DNA of 64,000 nt from Notospermus geniculatus (Eukaryota > Nemertea > Pilidiophora > Heteronemertea > Lineidae): positions 183,255 through 247,254 of the forward strand of contig NMRB01000636.1 in NCBI GenBank assembly GCA_002633025.1. The letters are read 5' to 3'. Under the pieces are notes generated by a model that saw only the letters and a program-made list of their open reading frames with translations, had not been told where the DNA came from and searched no databases. A program made the position numbers and the translations under genes. Position 1 is the stretch's first letter. Each line of letters opens with the position of its first letter. Positions 13,061 through 24,254 of the stretch are shown piece by piece.

Positions 13061-13351
13061 TCAATATTTTGTAAATATCAGGCTAAGTCCGCAGTTTAGT
13101 ACAGGTTGGGGAATTTGCCAAGGAATGGTGACTGCGGATGTCGGTTGAACATGTCCTCTGAACGTGACGTAACCTTTGTATGACGTCAGCATCGAGTAAG
13201 TTTTATCTTATTTCATTTAGGTTCGAGACCCAGAGCTTTACGGGCGAGGGGGAAGGGGAAAACGTGGGAGTTGAGAATTAGGTTGTGGAGATCGGTAATG
13301 TGGATCCGGAACTGGCGGAAACAAGATTACCAGCTGAAAGAATTTTTTCGG

Positions 13352-13463
13352 AATGGAGGGATGAATGCGACACATATTTGCGATTTTAATAATCTGCCAT
13401 GCATCCCCTCCATTCCAAAATAAACGGCTACCGCTAGGCTACCTACGGCAGCCTAGCGGTAGC
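13352..13463. repeat. Two adjacent hairpins
   Basis: 'ggaatggagggatg' pairs with 'catcccctccattcc' (13352-13417). Immediately after, 'ctaccgctaggct' pairs with 'agcctagcggtag' (about 13429-13462). Probably remnants of foldback elements. Confidence 0.65.
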
Positions 13464-15832
13464 CCGCGTAGCTGTGGCATTATTGATTAGGACCTATGGG
13501 AAAATTCCACAGCAGCACTGAAATCATGTGCATGAAAAAAAGTATTTGTCGGCTAATCCAAGTCATTCACAGGCCCAAAAAAAAACATCATATTCGTAGA
13601 TATTTATTGACTTATTCCAGCAATCGGTACCCAAGCACAGTTGTCACAAAAGCACGTTCGAACGACGTGCTGAACTAGCGGTGGAATATAGAGAAGTACA
13701 TGTCGGCATGAATTAGGCAAAGCAGACAAAGAACTCTGTTACTAAGCCACATTGTTGACAATGGCTTGTGCTGATTGAATGGCCGATTACGCTGTTAATG
13801 GGCATGATTTCTTATTTGCACGTGGTGATAGACAGTGAAGCGAACATTCGACTTCGGCTTGGCCTATAAGCAGAAAGCAGACGACCACCATAAAATGCCG
13901 AATTTTCGTGTTATTTTCGGTGATATTGTATCCATTCATATATGATTACCGAGTACGGATATCTTTCATGGAAACAGTACCGCTAAGCACAACTAATACG
14001 GCGTGTTCTCGCAATTGGAGACAAAAATGCACATTCTTGAAAAATCTACTATGAGGCATTCTACTCGCTGGTTCGACAAAGCAATTCGCTGGCTACGCCG
14101 TTTTTCCGCCTGGCGGCGGGCCCGGGAACCATTGCGTCCAGGCACAAACTGATTGTCGCTGGGTCCATCTCGATATTAGACACCCGGCTTCACACGGGTG
14201 ATTTCCTGCCAACCATGTCCGTCATGTACTCATGAACTATCATACCATGTACTGGTTATGAATGGATGTGTTCTAAGCAGGAAATCACGCCAGTGATTTC
14301 GATGTAAAGAATTTTTTCCCATTGGTACCATCTTCAGGTTTGGCGGTCTACGTAGACGAACCCCTTTTATATTCTAAAGTGTGTTTAGCCGATTGGACCG
14401 TTAATCCTCAAAACCATTGATTTAGGGATTAAACGACTTCAGCTGAAACCACTGCTTACCCCGACTTTGAAGGCACGCGGTTTGCTGTCACTACATGTGT
14501 TAGGTGTTAAATATGGAAGTACAGCAGTGCGGGATTGGGGGTGGGGAGGGAAAAAGTGTAGTTGGCCATAGTATGTTGGCCTACTCCCCAAAACGGTGTT
14601 TGAAGGAACGCCCGCTCAGCACAGTTGAACGACGAGGAGTCGAGGCGCTCACGTCTCCACGTGTGTTTTCCTCCACCGTCCACGTGAAGTTGGCTCTTTT
14701 TAGCAAATTCTAGCCGTCGAAAACTTTGGTCGGTCGTGTGTGTCACTGGTCACCTATCAATGGTTCCTCTAGGCCTCCGAAAAAGTGATTTCAGTGGTAC
14801 CGTAGCTTAGTTCTCTCGGGATAATTCTCGTACCGCAAATCCCAGGCTCATGGGGTGTCCCCCGTTGATTGAAATATGTTTTCTGACATTCCTGCTCGGC
14901 ATGATTTGGGCTCCTTTTGTTGAGGTGAACTCTACGTTCTTCGGCTAGAGGTTAATACTTGATCTCATGTTGCTTTTAGATTAATGTACATGTACCTATA
15001 ATCATGCGTTTCGCCTTGGCGACTGCGGGTATATCATTCAAAATTAATGTCTCGGCGAAGCATTCATTCCAGATGGAACGGTGCTGCCCCCTATAAGGTC
15101 GCGGCGCCTCACTCGCGAGCCTTCATGGACTCCGAACGCTGGTTGTCTCTCCCTATGACTGTTTTACCAACTGCCCAACTCAGCAATACAGACGGACGGA
15201 TGTTTTTATAAAAACTTGTATTATCAGTTTTTGTTTGGCGCGAGGCAGGTTGCTTTAGTCGTGAAACACACTGCTTCAGTTTATTGTGCAATTTCAATTA
15301 TTAGTATTTGATTCAATGCATAATATATTGGAGTTACACACAACGTATATCGGTGATTAAAAATGCAGATCATGAACGTTAGCAATAAATTATCTCGCTG
15401 TTGAAGCCTGAATTCAGTACAGCATTCATGCATTCCCACTATTGAATTCCAAATGTTATCACAATGATGAGGCACCCGCAGAACGTTTTATCCCGACAGG
15501 GGGCGTTGTGAACGGTGCGACATCATTGGTCGCATCGTTAGTCGCAAGGAATCCACCTCGAAATCCCACAAACTGAAAAAAATATCACTCGTCACACTTA
15601 AAAACACGCCCCGTGGGCAAGCTATTTCCAATCTTGGCACACTTAAGATGTTAATGGGGAATTAGGCTTCTTATAGTAACCCGCAACAACATGAAATACG
15701 CAAAGTGTACCTTCCTTGCTGACAAACATCGTAAAAGGTGTTTTGGAGATAGTTTCCAGCTCTCCACCCAAAAGATTGGTTCTATGGGGCAATTTCTGTC
15801 AGAACCTTTAAAGGTTCTACAAGGCCCGAGGC
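13464..15832. other. Intergenic, nothing recognised
   Basis: Contains a short inverted pair 'gtgatttcctgc'/'gcaggaaatcac' at about 14197-14289. Otherwise no gene or well-defined repeat was seen. Confidence 0.4.
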
Positions 15833-16056
15833 AGAACCATTAAGGGTTATGAAAAGTGACTCGAAATCTCGAATTTTTGACGCAAAAAATCTGACTAACT
15901 GCACACTGAATTGAGAAAATAAGGCTCGGAGCACCTTCTTATGACGGTTCCCGAGGTGCCCCGAGCCTTGTTTTCCCAAGATTTTGTGCAGTTAGTCAGA
16001 TTTTTGGCGTCAAAAATTTGAGATTTCGAGTCACTTTACATAACCCTTAAAAGGTT
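15833..16056. mobile_element. Large foldback element, about 95-base arms
   Basis: The left arm runs from 'aaccattaagggtta' through 'gtgactcgaaatctcgaat' and 'aatctgactaactgcac' to 'aaggctcgg'. The right arm mirrors it as 'ccgagccttg', 'gtgcagttagtcagatt', 'gagatttcgagtcac' and 'taacccttaaaaggtt'. The two arms differ at several positions, so the element is not very recent. Confidence 0.85.
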
Positions 16057-16601
16057 GCAATGGAGTCGTCAGCAACGATTTCTCTCCCCTACCATACCAG
16101 TACTTCTCATACCTGTTTGGGAGCAGTATTGCCAAACGGAACATCTATGCGAAACGGTCATTTATTCAGCTCTTTATGACAATTTCAATATATGTTTACC
16201 CAGTCTATTGATTAGGTCCAATGTAGGGATTAACAGATGGATTATCATATAAATTGGGCTTATTAGTCTTTGTAATAATAATAATTTATTTGTAGGTAGG
16301 CCTAGTGCATTTTATTTTTCACGAATTACGTTCTCAATATAAGCCTAGTTTGTGTTTTTATTGCTTAAGAAAGCAAACTCTTTGGTCATGAGTGGACCTA
16401 CTGCTCTCTCCTTGGTTCATCATTTGTCCAGGAATCATCGTCTTCAGTTTTTGGTGTGTGTCATGAATTCAATGGAATATCTAACTGGAATATTATTTAG
16501 CAGGAAACAGTTGAGGTCGGGATAAAAAGTCCACCCGGGGCGAGGTATTCAACTCTTAATGACACTCTAGCTTCTGAAACTGAGTTAGCCCTTGACCTCC
16601 G

Positions 16602-16692
16602 AGTGAGAGTCTCAAACGACTGCCCATATTTCTAGGCAGAGTTGCCCATAGAGAGCCATTGGCAGCCTGCGCGAGAAAACTCTAGTGGAGTC
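16602..16692. mobile_element. Partial family-Z MITE ('gttgcccatagagagcc')
   Basis: Contains 'gagagtctcaaacgactgcc', 'gttgcccatagagagcca' and 'gcgagaaaactcta'. These match the ends of the better preserved copies at 37397-37542 and 53985-54140, in inverse orientation. One undetermined base lies just after it, at 16697. Confidence 0.6.
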
Positions 16693-17108
16693 CGGANTTC
16701 AAAGGTATATTATCCCCCGGACAAAAAGACAATATCCTGCCTTGACATTTGATTTTACGGCCTGTATGGATTTTATTTGATTAGCAACTGTCACCAAGGT
16801 TTCAACCAATGTGTGATGGATTTATCAACATTCCCTTTCACTCCAGTTGTCGGTACTCCACAATGATGACGTGACATTGTTTGCCAGGCTAATTTTAGAA
16901 CTGTATACAGTCATGTAGCTGTCGAATATTTTTCAAGTAATTAATTAAAAAGATGGCAATGAAGCATGTGGAAATCATCGAAGAGGCCTCCTGCGGGTTG
17001 TCGACAATCTTTGAAGCCCGTTCACCTGTACTGGCCCACATCGCTTTCATGAAACCCACCCGATCACGTCAGTCCCCCAATTCCGTCGCCATGAACTCTG
17101 AAAGTCAA

Positions 17109-17355
17109 TGCCCCACTTCCGTCGTCATGATGCCCATCATATTATAGCAGTGCCCCACTTCCGTTGTCATGACACCCATCATAGCAGTGCCTACTTCCGT
17201 TGTCATGACACCCATCATAGCAGTGCCTACTTCCGTTGTCATGACACCCATCATAGCAGTGCCCCACTTCCGTTGTCATGGCACCCATCATAGCAGTGCC
17301 CCACTTCCGTTGTCATGGCACCCGTCATAGCAGTGCCTACTTCCGTTCTCCTCAC
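17109..17355. repeat. Minisatellite, 36-37-base unit, about six copies
   Basis: Unit 'cacttccgttgtcatgacac' followed by 'ccatcatagcagtgc', repeated head to tail with small variants (cctact/ccccact, gacacc/ggcacc). Short open frames on both strands simply translate the repeat. Units are contiguous without spacers. Confidence 0.93.
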
Positions 17356-18745
17356 AATGTGGATTGCTTTCTGGGCACAGCCTTCTTTAAATGCATTTTT
17401 TTTTCGATTCGGTTTGCGCGCAACTGACTTTGCTGGAATAGGAGCTGTCAGCGAGTTGACCACTAGGTGTCACTACTGCCCAATTCAATGCATCTAGCGT
17501 ACCCAGTCATTATCGATCGAGCAGCAATCACGTAGATTTTCCTGTACATTGGTCCGCTAAGACTTTGCTGCCATCTGTTGGCAATATACGCGGCTGACTG
17601 CTCCCATTGCCTAATGACGACATCGACACCAAGGGTGATCACATAGTTGTTAACTTTAGAGCCAATTCACCGACGTGTCACCCCAGACAAGCCTGGAAGC
17701 AACCCAACTACCTCGTTAAGGTTTCCAACTCATTACACACGTATGAATACTTGACTGTTATTCACAGTTGATGAAATATTGAGAAAACAGGTTGTTGTGC
17801 TGTCAAAATTGGTTTTGGAACAGAGAATAAATACGTCACAGTCCTGTCACTGTGCACTGGTTGGCAAGGATCCAGTCAGCCCAGTGTTTTTGTACAAGTT
17901 CTGAATTTGTGGCCCTGGGTTAGGCCTACTTCCAGGGATAGGGCGCATTCCTGGATAGCTACTGTTGACGTTTTTGGCCTTGACCTTTAGTGAGTAACTC
18001 TGTCGTCATCGGAGCCAATCAAATTCGTTGTCTCATAAGGGTCAAGGTCAAATTCCATGATGCTCGGCGCCTTACCTGTTCAAGGTCAGGTTCGTATCCC
18101 CGCGTTTTGACCGGTGCCAGGCGTCATAGCAGCTACTGGTTGTGGCCTTGACCTTTGCAGTCTTGTGCAAAGCAATCTTCAGATCGCGGAAACCCCATAG
18201 GAACAAGTAAACACGTGTAAATAAGTCGTCACGCAATGACAATGATGGAGTCATCAGTCGTTTGCATGCGAGATACGGTCACACACATCATGTCTTATTA
18301 ATATGGCTAATAAGCTTCTTCTGGTGAAACCAAGGAGATGCGTTCCAGATTGCATGTTAGAAAATAATCACTCATGTTGTACAACAGAGAAACAAATAAA
18401 AGTAATTTCCGACCGTTTCTCCCATAATACAAATTATCGATCTATCTAAAGTCACTGATTCATTCGAGTCTGACCAACATCCATCCACACGGGCTTCATC
18501 TATTTCTACCTGGCTGGTCTACCTCATGCGACGAAACAACGAGTAATCCCAGCGCCATCTGGCGGAGGAAACCTTCATTAGCGATTCCTGTTGCCGTTTT
18601 CTGTACCAGGGTTCGTGATATCATGATATAGGTTCATAGGTTCATTAATTCTGTGTTGACACAAATTTTTCCTTGCTTTTTCAGGCGCTGTTACAAGTTC
18701 TCACGTACGGCGGCGCCTTACGGGGCACAGACGAACGAAATCAAA
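17356..18745. other. Upstream region of the 468-residue gene
   Basis: No coding exon recognised. TCAAGGTCA-type nuclear-receptor half-sites cluster at 17981-17987, 18041-18050, 18079-18088 and 18149-18157. A 'gccaatcaaattcgttgt' phrase at about 18015 recurs near 56133 and marks a dispersed repeat. An acceptor (ttgctttttcag) at about 18673-18684 suggests that an untranslated first exon lies upstream. Confidence 0.4.
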
Positions 18746-20152
18746 ATGACCGTGGAAGTGGTTGGCAAGCCACGCGAGTATAAAACAACACAGGAACTTT
18801 ATACGTTGAAATACGCCGATGTCTTGAGTCTTATCAAAGAGAACGGATCCCTAGTGCTGACTGAAAAAAATTCAGAGATGGGAAAAGCGGGAGTTCAGGC
18901 AGACGGGCAGAAAGTGCCACCGCAAGCCATGCGGCCGGATCGGACGAATAGCGACTCCAATTTACTGCCGCCTCTGAATAAAAATCGTCTGATGAAAGAG
19001 TCTTCCTGGATCCGGTATGCGCAGAATGCAACTCCGCAGAACCGGAACTCGATCACGAGATCGTCTCAGTTGTCCAAGATCAAGGAGAGCGAGAAGAAAA
19101 AGGTGCGCGCGCTGAGTCCTATAAATAGTAACAAGGACGTGGCGAAATCTCCCGCGCCAATTCTGCTGAGTCATTCTCCGTATAAACTTGACGAATCTGT
19201 CCGGCCTCGGGTGGATTTTCAGGATATGCTTGCAAGAAAGAAGAAACGAAAGAAGGAAGAACACAATAAGGAGAACAGCGTCCGCCCTGGGAGGGACAAG
19301 TTTGTGGACTACCTCAACAAAAAACGAGAACTCACGAAACAAATACATCTAAAAAGTAACCATATTGACTTTCACGAGAGACCAGGGCAGACGCAGAAAA
19401 ACCGGTTGAGTTATCCGATGGCGCGACCTCGGTACAGGGAAGAGGTCAGCATCAGGAATAAACTGGACGAGTTCAAACGATGGCATGAACACGAGTATCG
19501 GCTGCGGTATACTAAAAGTAAAATTGTCGATGACGTACCGAAGTTACAACGGCCGTCATCTGCGGGCAGGCAACGACGGCTTCCGGAAGACACCGCTCCG
19601 GTTGTTGTGAAGCGTATTGAACCTGCAGCCGAGGTTGTGGCGGATAAACTTCCGGCTGTTGAGGAATCAAGTTCTAGTGAACAGGTTGGCTCAAAACGGT
19701 TGAAATTGAAAAATGACGCTGAGAATGGTCCGTTGCTATCAAAAGTTGCTGCCGTGCAAGACGAGGAGTCAAAACAATCAAACTGTAGATCTATTGAAAA
19801 ACGCCTCGATACGAAATCACGTCAGACGACGAGCACGAAAATAACTGTGGCGGCAACTGAAAACGAGGCACGAACTACTGCGCGTGCGCCAGTGTCGTCT
19901 GCGAAAACATGGCGGACGTGGCGTGGGGCTAACACGTCTTGTGCTTATCAAGACGTCAAGCAGTATATTGAAGACAATGAGTTGATGCCGGACACGAAAG
20001 AGAAGATGATTCGAGATTGGATCATTGACGTGGACAGATGTATGCCAGACATACAGGAGGAGGCCGAACCAGACGAGATCGGAGAGTCGTACGTTGATCC
20101 GACGCCTCTCGCGTCACCGACCGAGACTTTCACCGAATCGTCAGGAGCGTGA
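18746..20152 (+). CDS. Uncharacterised basic protein, 468 residues
   Basis: I do not recognise the family. The frame is open from 18653. The ATG at 18746 (caaaATGa) follows a strong acceptor (ttgctttttcag, about 18673-18684), so I place the start there; an in-frame ATG at 18653 is the alternative. The protein is rich in Lys, Arg, Ser and Glu, with no signal peptide or membrane segment. A Lys-rich patch (ARKKKRKKEE) lies near residue 170. Charged segments near residues 190-260 (KLDEFKRWHEHEYRLRY) could be helical. A compact acidic C-terminal part (DVKQYIEDNELMPDTKEKMIRDWI) near residues 405-430 looks like a conserved helical motif. The middle is probably disordered. A nuclear or cytoskeletal role is only a guess. 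Confidence 0.7.
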   Translation: MTVEVVGKPREYKTTQELYTLKYADVLSLIKENGSLVLTEKNSEMGKAGVQADGQKVPPQAMRPDRTNSDSNLLPPLNKNRLMKESSWIRYAQNATPQNRNSITRSSQLSKIKESEKKKVRALSPINSNKDVAKSPAPILLSHSPYKLDESVRPRVDFQDMLARKKKRKKEEHNKENSVRPGRDKFVDYLNKKRELTKQIHLKSNHIDFHERPGQTQKNRLSYPMARPRYREEVSIRNKLDEFKRWHEHEYRLRYTKSKIVDDVPKLQRPSSAGRQRRLPEDTAPVVVKRIEPAAEVVADKLPAVEESSSSEQVGSKRLKLKNDAENGPLLSKVAAVQDEESKQSNCRSIEKRLDTKSRQTTSTKITVAATENEARTTARAPVSSAKTWRTWRGANTSCAYQDVKQYIEDNELMPDTKEKMIRDWIIDVDRCMPDIQEEAEPDEIGESYVDPTPLASPTETFTESSGA

Positions 20153-20370
20153 TGATTTCTGTCTTTCTCGCGCGCCGCGTCACTCGCGCGATGCCGGAGA
20201 TGCCTTTCTGTTTCAAAGGGGCTTGGCGCCACCTGTTTTCATCGGCAATGGAAGAAGCCGTTTCTACTATTGGTTGTCGCTACAGATCTTGGGGTTTCAT
20301 TCAGGGCTCAGGCGGCAGGGACCCATCGGAACAGAACATTTTGTGTTTACTTTAGGAACCTGCGGAACTA

Positions 20371-20500
20371 CCGCCACTGGGAGGCGCTGTGAGCGGTTGT
20401 ACCTTTCGCCGACGTCACGTCCCGTGTTGCACTGCGTCAAGGACGTCGTGACGCGACATTTTGCTCTGTTTTTTACGTCTCCGCTCGTAGCGCCGCCCTG
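20371..20500. mobile_element. Family-K MITE copy 1 ('ggaggcgctgtgagcggttg')
   Basis: Starts 'gaggcgctgtgagcggttgt' and ends 'gctcgtagcgccgccct', with an interior containing 'gcgtcaaggacgtcgtgacg'. The reverse complement of 22111-22256 matches end to end. It lies in the presumed 3' UTR of the preceding gene. Confidence 0.75.
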
Positions 20501-20741
20501 TCGTTATGAAAAACTGTGCGGTTTCCTCGTTTATTAGCGGTGCTGCGTGTGCCTCGGTGTTTTATCAGTAGTACGCCTGCAGGCTGTACCAAGGAAAATG
20601 ATGGGTATCCCCAGCCGAAGAAAACATGAAATTCATCCCCCGTTGTTCGAGTTGTAGTTACGGACGACCCGTGACCGCCGAAGAGGGGGATGTCGTTGAG
20701 ATGTAGCCTATTGGCAGGAGGTGTTTTTGTACATATGCTAA

Positions 20742-20747
20742 ATTAAA
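20742..20747 (+). terminator. Possible polyadenylation signal ATTAAA
   Basis: ATTAAA about 590 bases beyond the stop of the 468-residue gene, in an A-rich context. It is the first plausible signal found. Confidence 0.35.
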
Positions 20748-20952
20748 GAAATAAGTAACATTTTCGAAATCGCCGACTTTTTTTCACTGAGTTCATTTTT
20801 CAAGAGCATTTCGTCGAAGTGCGAGTGGAAGCCGACAGACCATTTCAACCCAGGTGAGCTGTTTGCAAGGATAAGGTGGGTGGTGGTTGCACCCATCCGA
20901 CCCCAACTCCAAGAAGTCCACTTCGATGATGTTAATAGTAGGGCTTCGTTGC

Positions 20953-21161
20953 TTAAAGGAGCACGGTATTGGATCTCAAATGCGTTATTTGACTGCCGAC
21001 GTGGAGGGAGCCACCTAGCGGCAGTAAGACGAACTACAAAAATACATTACAAAATGTACGCAGTAAATCGGGTCATTCGCCGAAACGTTAGTCCTTCGGG
21101 TTGGAGAGTGGCGCAGTGGCGCCGGCTGTCGAGAAAAAGCGGCAATACCGTGCTCCTTTAA
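20953..21161. mobile_element. TTAA-flanked MITE, family M, copy 1
   Basis: TTAA, then terminal repeat AGGAGCACGGTATTG, about 180 bases of interior, then CAATACCGTGCTCCT and TTAA. This is the layout of piggyBac-type non-autonomous elements. A second copy lies at 25238-25455 with the same interior landmarks ('gttatttgactgccgacgt', 'ggagccacctagcggcag'). Confidence 0.9.
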
Positions 21162-21289
21162 TTTCAGCTATCGTCCAACAAGACCATCCGTCATCCGGGG
21201 CAGAGAACGACTTAACACCAGTGCCCCGCCCCTCCCAACCTAAGCCGGTATCAAAATCTCCACTACACGAACTGAATGTTGGAACATGT

Positions 21290-21336
21290 TGCCAGTGTAT
21301 ACAGAGAGGCTTTAGTGTATACAGAGAGGCTTTAGT
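21290..21336. repeat. Short direct repeat
   Basis: The phrase 'gtatacagagaggctttagt' occurs twice in immediate succession. Confidence 0.8.
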
Positions 21337-22110
21337 TGCTGTTATTCATATTTTATTATCACTTAATGACTTCGAATTTCGTATATACAGAGTAGATCCG
21401 CTTTGACGCTAACTCCTGGTATAGCAACTGCACTTCATTCTGCACAGCTGTCAAATTAATTCTGATTTTTTCCATGTGGCATCCACAACTCAATTCGCAT
21501 AATAAATTCATGAGGCGTGCATATTAATGAGGTGGCATAGGCATTCACACTGTAAACTTTAATTTTAATTCAATTACCATACATTTGAATTTAATTGCAA
21601 TATTATGCCTGATGTAAGTATACACTTTGATATCATTCATACGTGCAACTCGCACTGAGCCGACTGCCAGAGAGAATATTACCGACGGAGAAGCACAACC
21701 AACGGAATAACGTGGTAAGCCAAGTTTCTTTTCCGTTTTGCTTATTTCATGTTGCTTTTCGAGGCTCGAGATACTTGACACTCTTTCAAATAAGCTCAGT
21801 TCATCAAGCACCAATACCATTCCGACCTTGATTGCCACAGTCCAATGGAAGCGACGCTGCCCTCCTGCTCTCACGTTGTGCTTCGATTCCCTTTTGTAGG
21901 CCTACCTGGTTAATTTGACAGGGAGGGTGACCCCCACAGGTTTCGTTGTGTTACTCAAATTTCCTCCCATATCATTTTGCTCATTAAAGTACTCTTTGCA
22001 TGTAATTAATGCAGGGGGCACTGTTTTAATAAGTAGGCCTACTACTCCATTCATTTTTCGTTTTCGGCCGGAGCCAACAATGTGGAACCCATTTGACTTT
22101 CTACCCCGAT

Positions 22111-22256
22111 AGGGCGGCGCTGCGAGCGGTTGTACCAAGACGTTAAAACAGAGTGACGCAATGCAATAACATCGCGTCACACGTCCTTGACGCAGGGCAA
22201 CATGGATGAGACGTCGAAGAAACTGATACAACCGCTCACAGCGCCTCCTGGTGGCG
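22111..22256. mobile_element. Family-K MITE copy 2 (inverse orientation)
   Basis: Left end 'ggcggcgctgcgagcggttg', right end 'caaccgctcacagcgcctcc'. The ends are near-perfect inverted repeats and the interior matches 20371-20500 in reverse. Ends about 185 bases upstream of the secreted-protein start codon. Confidence 0.8.
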
Positions 22257-22440
22257 TAGTGTTCCTCGTTGAGCCGAGATGAACCTAAGTCCTCAGAACG
22301 ATATTTTGGGCAGAAAAAATTATGTATTTGGCGCTTGCCTTAATAAATACACACAGAACGGATCTTTTTTTCCGGAGATCGACGAAAATCGTCGGAGTAG
22401 AACGTTGCTTACCTCGCCGTCATCCCTCTATTTCAGAAAA

Positions 22441-23583
22441 ATGGCGCGTTTACTAATCCTGCTCGCCGTTGTCCTGGTTTTAGTCGTTACCCTGCAAGCA
22501 GTGGCCGCCGACGACGACGATGACGACAAGGGCGATCATAAGGATAAGGATAAGGACCACAACGACGGTGATGACAAAGATAAGGATAAGGATGACAAGG
22601 ATAAGGATAAGGATGACAAGGATAAGAAACACAAGGATGAGGGTGACAAGGGTAATGATGACAAGAAAAAGGAAGCAAAGCAACCAAAGAAGGCTGCCAA
22701 CGGGCAAGAGGCTGCCAAAGAACCAAAGAAGGCTGCCAACGGGCAAGAGGCTGCAAAAGAACCAAAGAAGGCTGCCAACGGGCAAGAGGCTGCCAAGCAA
22801 CCTGAGAAGGCTGCCAAAGGGCAAGAGGGTGCCAAGCAACCTGAGAAGGCTGCCAAAGGGCAAGAGGGTGCCAAGCAACCTAAGAAGGCTGCCAAAGGGC
22901 AAGAGGCTGCCAAGCAACCTAAGAAGGCTGCCAAAGGCCAAGAGGCTGCCAAGCAACCTAAGAAGGCTGCCAAAGGGCAAGAGGCTGCCAAGCAACCTAA
23001 GAAGGCTGCCAAGCAACCAAAGAAGCCTGCCAAACAACCAAAGAAGGCTGCCAAGAAACCAAAGGGACCCAAAAAGCACAAGGCTGCCAAACAAGGAAAG
23101 AAGGGAGCCAAAAAGCACCATGGTAAATCATTCTTCAAAGGGCTACGCGCAGGGTTAAAATTCGCGAAACACCTCGTCCACAAACCACATAAAAAGAAGC
23201 ACCACTTTGGATCATTCATCGGAGGCCTACTCGGACACCACAAGCACCACGGTGGATCATTCCTGGGAGGCCTATTGGGACACCACAAGCACCACGGTGG
23301 ATCATTGCTGGGAGGCCTACTCGGACACCACTTCGTCACCAAACCACGTAAGCACCACGGTGGATCATTCCTGGGAGCGCTTATATCAGGATTGGGGAAT
23401 CTCGCTAACCACTTCAAGCCACAGATCCACAACTTCTTTCATGGATTCAAGCCAGTGATCGACATGCTCCTCAAGGCATTCGCACCACTTCTCAATAAGC
23501 TTATCTCCAAACTTTCCTTGTGCCTGCTGCCCTTCTTCTCCTGCAATACCCTCAAGGGGTTCTGGCACGTCTTGACTATGTAA
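22441..23583 (+). CDS. Secreted Lys/Ala- and His/Gly-rich repeat protein, 380 residues
   Basis: I do not recognise a named family. The ATG follows an acceptor (ctctatttcag, ending 22436), so an untranslated upstream exon is likely. Residues 1-23 (MARLLILLAVVLVLVVTLQA..) are a clear signal peptide. Residues 24-79 are an Asp/Lys tract. From residue 80, eight 13-residue repeats of the type AAKGQEAAKQPKK follow, then degenerate Lys-rich sequence to about 225. Residues 254-316 hold repeats of HHKHHGGSFLGGLLG. The C-terminus is hydrophobic with two cysteines (CLLPFFSC). The charge switches from mixed acidic to strongly basic. Secreted matrix, adhesive, tube/shell or antimicrobial roles are all conceivable; none is shown. 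Long frames on other strands are shadows of the 39-base repeat. Confidence 0.85.
   Translation: MARLLILLAVVLVLVVTLQAVAADDDDDDKGDHKDKDKDHNDGDDKDKDKDDKDKDKDDKDKKHKDEGDKGNDDKKKEAKQPKKAANGQEAAKEPKKAANGQEAAKEPKKAANGQEAAKQPEKAAKGQEGAKQPEKAAKGQEGAKQPKKAAKGQEAAKQPKKAAKGQEAAKQPKKAAKGQEAAKQPKKAAKQPKKPAKQPKKAAKKPKGPKKHKAAKQGKKGAKKHHGKSFFKGLRAGLKFAKHLVHKPHKKKHHFGSFIGGLLGHHKHHGGSFLGGLLGHHKHHGGSLLGGLLGHHFVTKPRKHHGGSFLGALISGLGNLANHFKPQIHNFFHGFKPVIDMLLKAFAPLLNKLISKLSLCLLPFFSCNTLKGFWHVLTM
22678..23063 (+). repeat. In-frame 39-base tandem repeat in the secreted-protein gene
   Basis: Eight units on the theme 'gctgccaaagggcaagag' + 'gctgccaagcaacctaagaa'. The first three encode Asn in place of the second-position Lys (AANGQE). 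Central units have Glu/Gln variants and the last three are nearly identical, a gradient typical of one-sided expansion. Confidence 0.9.
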
Positions 23584-23917
23584 GAGCAGGGGAAATGGCT
23601 ATCGTTGGCGTGATCTTGGCGTTAAATTGGTGTTATCTCTGAGCATTTTGTCTAATGCCATGATATGCAGCGCCATGATAGTACAGCGTGAAGCGCTGTT
23701 TCGACCCAACTCAAGCTTTAATGTAAACAGATACATTGTTATCTTACTTGGAAACAAATACATGAAAAGGAAAGGAATTACTCTCCGTTGTATTTTAATT
23801 CCGCCATCTTCCGTCGAACAACTTTGTCCAGTTATTTCAGTGGCACGGAGATGGCGGTTCTGTCGACATGACCGTTCAATATGCATCATGATCAGAACCT
23901 ACTAGTATTTTATGACA

Positions 23918-23934
23918 GAGAGAGAGAGAGAGAG
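23918..23934. repeat. (GA)n microsatellite
   Basis: About nine GA dinucleotides. Confidence 0.85.
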
Positions 23935-24254
23935 CGAGTTAATGAAGTTGATGGCTATCAATATACAATGTAGTTGATAATAATTTGATTGTGGGTGATC
24001 CAGCCAGCTGCTGCTATTGCACATGACGACAAACACACTGTAATTGCATAAAATGGTTGCTGAAATGTGTGCAGGTCGTGCATTGCTGCTTTATCGGGGT
24101 AGAAGCAGACTGGCGGAAAGTACCCGTCAACGTTATACATATCAAAATCGCAGTTGTAACCACGGAAACCTGGCTTTGTCACTTGGATCTAGCTCCTCCA
24201 AAACTATGACATCAAAAGGGTCAGCGTCAGGACTTCGATACGAAGATATCAACA

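Noticed and set aside
14796-14870. tRNA-like gene or SINE head
   Set aside because: A weak A-box-like phrase (accgtagcttagtt) but no convincing B box or cloverleaf.
17109-17355. CRISPR-like array
   Set aside because: Units are contiguous with no unique spacers, and the genome is eukaryotic; it is a minisatellite.
22480-23432. Long open frames of 213 and 298 codons on the minus strand and 212 codons in another plus frame
   Set aside because: They are by-products of the 39-base tandem repeat, which lacks stops in several frames. Only the frame with a signal peptide and acceptor is credible.
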